DNA of 64,000 nucleotides from positions 62,001 to 126,000 of the forward strand of contig JAGOAJ010000003.1 of the NCBI GenBank assembly GCA_017983955.1. The letters run 5' to 3'. The translations under genes and the position numbers were made by a program. This DNA comes from Burkholderiaceae bacterium. GTDB lineage: Bacteria > Pseudomonadota > Gammaproteobacteria > Burkholderiales > Burkholderiaceae_B. The notes under the pieces are model-generated. The model was not told the DNA's origin and made no database searches. It saw only the letters and a list, made by a program, of their open reading frames with translations. Of the stretch, positions 62,224 through 64,000 are shown in pieces (within the stretch, counting starts at the first letter, position 1; the number at the start of each line of letters is the position of its first letter).

Positions 62224-62571
62224 TTAAATGGGCAATACGGCAACAGTGCTGTCAGCTGTATTTTCGACATGAATCCGGCGTATGTTGGGGCTTTGGCCCA
62301 GCCGTAGTGCAAGTGCATTCAGCTTTGGACGTAGCTCAGACGGGCACTCCAAATTGACCGAGGTGTAGGCCAGGTGATCTGCGTCGGCACAAGAAACATA
62401 GACCCGTGAAATGGGGACATCCAACGCTTGCAGCTCGTAGTAAAGCTGTTTACGTATCGTGTTGAGCATAGTGCTTAAGCTGACGATGGTTAGCCGATAG
62501 GTAGTCGGCCGCTTTTCGTTCTGGGCGGCGCCCGAACGGTGTAACCATTGCAATAGTTTGATGGTGCGCAT
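62224..62571 (-). CDS. ACT-like domain protein of the magnesium operon
   Basis: This is a 115-residue protein with an ACT-like C-terminal half: YYELQALDVPISRVYVSCAD, YTSVNLECPSELRPKLNALA, SPNIRRIHVENTAD. The first 40 residues are basic (TIKLLQWLHRSGAAQNEKRP). The ACT half resembles the C-terminal tail of MgtC proteins but lacks membrane helices, so it looks like a detached regulatory tail, one operon with mgtE and mgtC downstream on the same strand. ATG 62571 has AGGAGA six bases upstream. A leader of 360 bp with strong hairpins precedes it. Confidence 0.6.
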   Translation of the reverse strand: MRTIKLLQWLHRSGAAQNEKRPTTYRLTIVSLSTMLNTIRKQLYYELQALDVPISRVYVSCADADHLAYTSVNLECPSELRPKLNALALRLGQSPNIRRIHVENTADSTVAVLPI

Positions 62572-62930
62572 AGTTATCTCCTGCAAAAGGGGAGAAAACG
62601 GTGATGAATCTATAAGCATGCGCCGGCTTTTATCTATGTATGGTTGGCACGCGAACGCACACCACCAATAGGTATAGCTAAAAAAGCGATAAAAATGAAT
62701 GGGGTTGAGTGGGCAACTGACTGTTGCCCGAGGCTCTCCACATCCTGGCTTAGCAGGATGTGACAGAAAAAAGGTTTCTGCTGATCCAGCTAGGCGGCGC
62801 GTGCGATCTTAGATCGACTACATCCGTCTGTGTCCACAATTAACCTTTAAACGTTGAAAACAGGACGGATTGTAACCCGGAATGTAGGGGTTAACCAGAC
62901 CTGCCCGGTTTTTAATTATTGTAGGGACCG
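62572..62930. promoter_or_regulatory. Long leader with two perfect hairpins before the magnesium operon
   Basis: This 359-bp gap has no gene. It holds two perfect hairpins: gggcaac (62711-62717) with gttgccc (62723-62729), and cacatcctg (62739-62747) with caggatgtg (62754-62762). Neither is followed by a T-run on the minus strand, so they are more like leader structure than terminators. The conserved GGUGAGGCUCC core of the ykoK (M-box) magnesium riboswitch was looked for and not found. The operon promoter on the minus strand should lie here. Confidence 0.4.
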
Positions 62931-63392
62931 CTACTGGGCTTCAGGCATAAGTGACGAGTGGTGGCTGGTGATCAGCCAATTTTTTCCATCGCGTCGATAA
63001 GTGAAGGTGTAGCGCGCTTTTGCGGTCGATCCGTCATTGAATGCGAAGGTGTACAGCCCGGTATCGATGGCGGCATTGCACTCGATAATAATATGCCGCT
63101 GGTCTATCGTGCCAACAGGGTGCTTCTCTAGGAAGTGCTTGAAGTAGTCGACCTTGGCATCGGCTGTTACCCGCACAGTGTTAGATAGCGTTGGTAGCAA
63201 GACAGAGTCTGACGAATAACGAGCCACGACGGTTTGCGGCTGACCCGTTTGCAACGCGGCATTCCATAGTCCAAACTGATCGGCAATTTCCTGCGAAGAA
63301 GCACGGTAGCAGGTGCTTGCTGTCTGATTACTTGATGGTGTTGCGCAACCGGCCAGCAGTACTACTGCCACCGAGGTAATTAAAAGACGCAT
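62931..63392 (-). CDS. Lipoprotein with SgcJ/EcaC-type NTF2-like domain
   Basis: This is a 153-residue lipoprotein. The signal peptide MRLLITSVAVVLLAGC carries the lipobox LAGC with Cys16. The domain after it is NTF2-like, of the SgcJ/EcaC / CaMKII-association type: EIADQFGLWNAALQTGQPQT, VVARYSSDSVLLPTLSNTVR, KVDYFKHFLEKHPVG and KARYTFTYRRDGKNWLI. No enzyme function is known for most members. ATG 63392 is used; a further ATG four codons upstream is less likely. It sits just before fusA on the same strand, 70 bp downstream of that gene. Confidence 0.85.
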   Translation of the reverse strand: MRLLITSVAVVLLAGCATPSSNQTASTCYRASSQEIADQFGLWNAALQTGQPQTVVARYSSDSVLLPTLSNTVRVTADAKVDYFKHFLEKHPVGTIDQRHIIIECNAAIDTGLYTFAFNDGSTAKARYTFTYRRDGKNWLITSHHSSLMPEAQ

Positions 63393-63462
63393 GATAAACC
63401 CCACAAGAATTATTTTGTTACCCGCGAGTATACGGGCGATCAGCCACTTAAGAAAGCCTGGC

Positions 63463-64000
63463 TTACTTGGCGCGACCTGCGATTACCTGGTCGGCCACCT
63501 GGCTGGGTGCTTCGGCGTAATACTTGAACTCCATGGTGTAGCTGGCACGGCCTTGTGTAGCGGAACGCAAGGTGGTCGAGTAGCCGAACATTTCCGATAG
63601 GGGCGTGTCGGCCCGTATGACTTTGACGCCGGTGCTTATGTCATCCATGCCTTGCAGCGCAGCACGGCGCGATGATAAATCGCCCATGACATGACCGGCA
63701 TATTCCTCGGGTGTTTCCACTTCGACAGCCATGACGGGTTCAAGTATGACCGGACCAGCACGTTTGCAGGCCTCTTTGAAACCAAGGATGGCGGCCATTT
63801 TGAACGCCTGCTCGGAAGAGTCCACTTCATGATAGGAACCGAAGGTCAGGTGCACCTTAATATCAACGGCTGGGAATCCGGCCAGCACACCGTTGTTCAT
63901 GGCTTCGCTTATCCCTTTTTCAACGGCAGGGATGTATTCGCGCGGGACCACGCCGCCTTTGATTTCGTTAAGGAATGTCAGGCCTTTGCCGCGTTCGTTG
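63463..64000 (-). CDS. fusA: Elongation factor G, 3' part
   Basis: This frame encodes the C-terminal 178 or so residues of EF-G, which moves tRNAs on the ribosome with GTP. Domain IV and V sequences are clear: [75 protein letters not shown] and [20 protein letters not shown]. The gene continues past the window edge. ATG at 63951 is internal. The ending [15 protein letters not shown] is as expected of EF-G. Confidence 0.96.
   Translation of the reverse strand, partial: NERGKGLTFLNEIKGGVVPREYIPAVEKGISEAMNNGVLAGFPAVDIKVHLTFGSYHEVDSSEQAFKMAAILGFKEACKRAGPVILEPVMAVEVETPEEYAGHVMGDLSSRRAALQGMDDISTGVKVIRADTPLSEMFGYSTTLRSATQGRASYTMEFKYYAEAPSQVADQVIAGRAK

Noticed and set aside
62572-62930. M-box (ykoK) magnesium riboswitch before the mgtE operon
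   Set aside because: The context invites it, but the conserved GGUGAGGCUCC core and later M-box motifs are absent on both strands.

Overview
The window looks like a chromosomal segment of a betaproteobacterium, most likely Burkholderiales and probably Alcaligenaceae. The reasons are the single-chain 1351-residue PurL, the greB / purL / guaB / guaA order, the gene styles and moderate GC. The genus cannot be read from the sequence. No rRNA, tRNA or CRISPR array was found.

Region 1 (1-8583) is core: the end of greB, then purL, guaB and guaA for purine synthesis, with a small alpha/beta hydrolase on the other strand. Strong intrinsic terminators follow purL and guaB.

Region 2 (about 8572-38061) is a genomic island in the 3' end of guaA. 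It starts with an intact P4-type tyrosine integrase (8884-10140). The ten bases at the end of guaA (8572-8581) recur at 38052-38061 and, with one change, at 36475-36484. The two right-hand copies sit in a duplicated block of about 120 bp that also carries a guaA-type terminator. I read this as two elements in tandem: a main island (8572-36484) and a decayed 1.6-kb remnant (36475-38061). The conjugation machinery has been reduced to the 3' end of trbG, trbI and three copies (one whole, two cut) of the small DUF2274 gene that ends Tn4371-type trb operons. Two further integrase fragments are present. Between these scars lies defence-type cargo: a RelE/HigA toxin-antitoxin pair with an orphan antitoxin-like gene; a PD-(D/E)XK nuclease, Ski2-like helicase and HEPN-motif gene trio resembling Hachiman; an HEPN-motif protein with a GIY-YIG nuclease; a 1271-residue CHAT (caspase-like) protease with a PD-(D/E)XK protein; a broken AbiE-like pair; and an intact AbiEi/AbiEii operon extended by two HEPN-motif proteins.

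Region 3 (38267-50269) returns to chromosomal genes: two VOC-family proteins, an OsmC-YcaO fusion, two diguanylate cyclases, a PBP7-type endopeptidase, lon with a small heat-shock protein, and a GntR/FCD regulator.

Region 4 (50308-64000) holds a catabolic cluster with a clear palindromic operator (hydroxyacid dehydrogenase, HpcH/HpaI aldolase, aminotransferase, solute-binding proteins). It is followed by a thiol-redox and cytochrome c group, a class II Fic protein, a magnesium-related operon (ACT-like protein, small ORF, mgtE, mgtC) read leftwards, a lipoprotein and the 3' end of fusA.

The most promising material for new biology is the cargo between 11053 and 36154, especially the nuclease-helicase-HEPN trio (15542-20606), the CHAT pair (26032-30668) and the AbiE-plus-HEPN operon (32068-36154).
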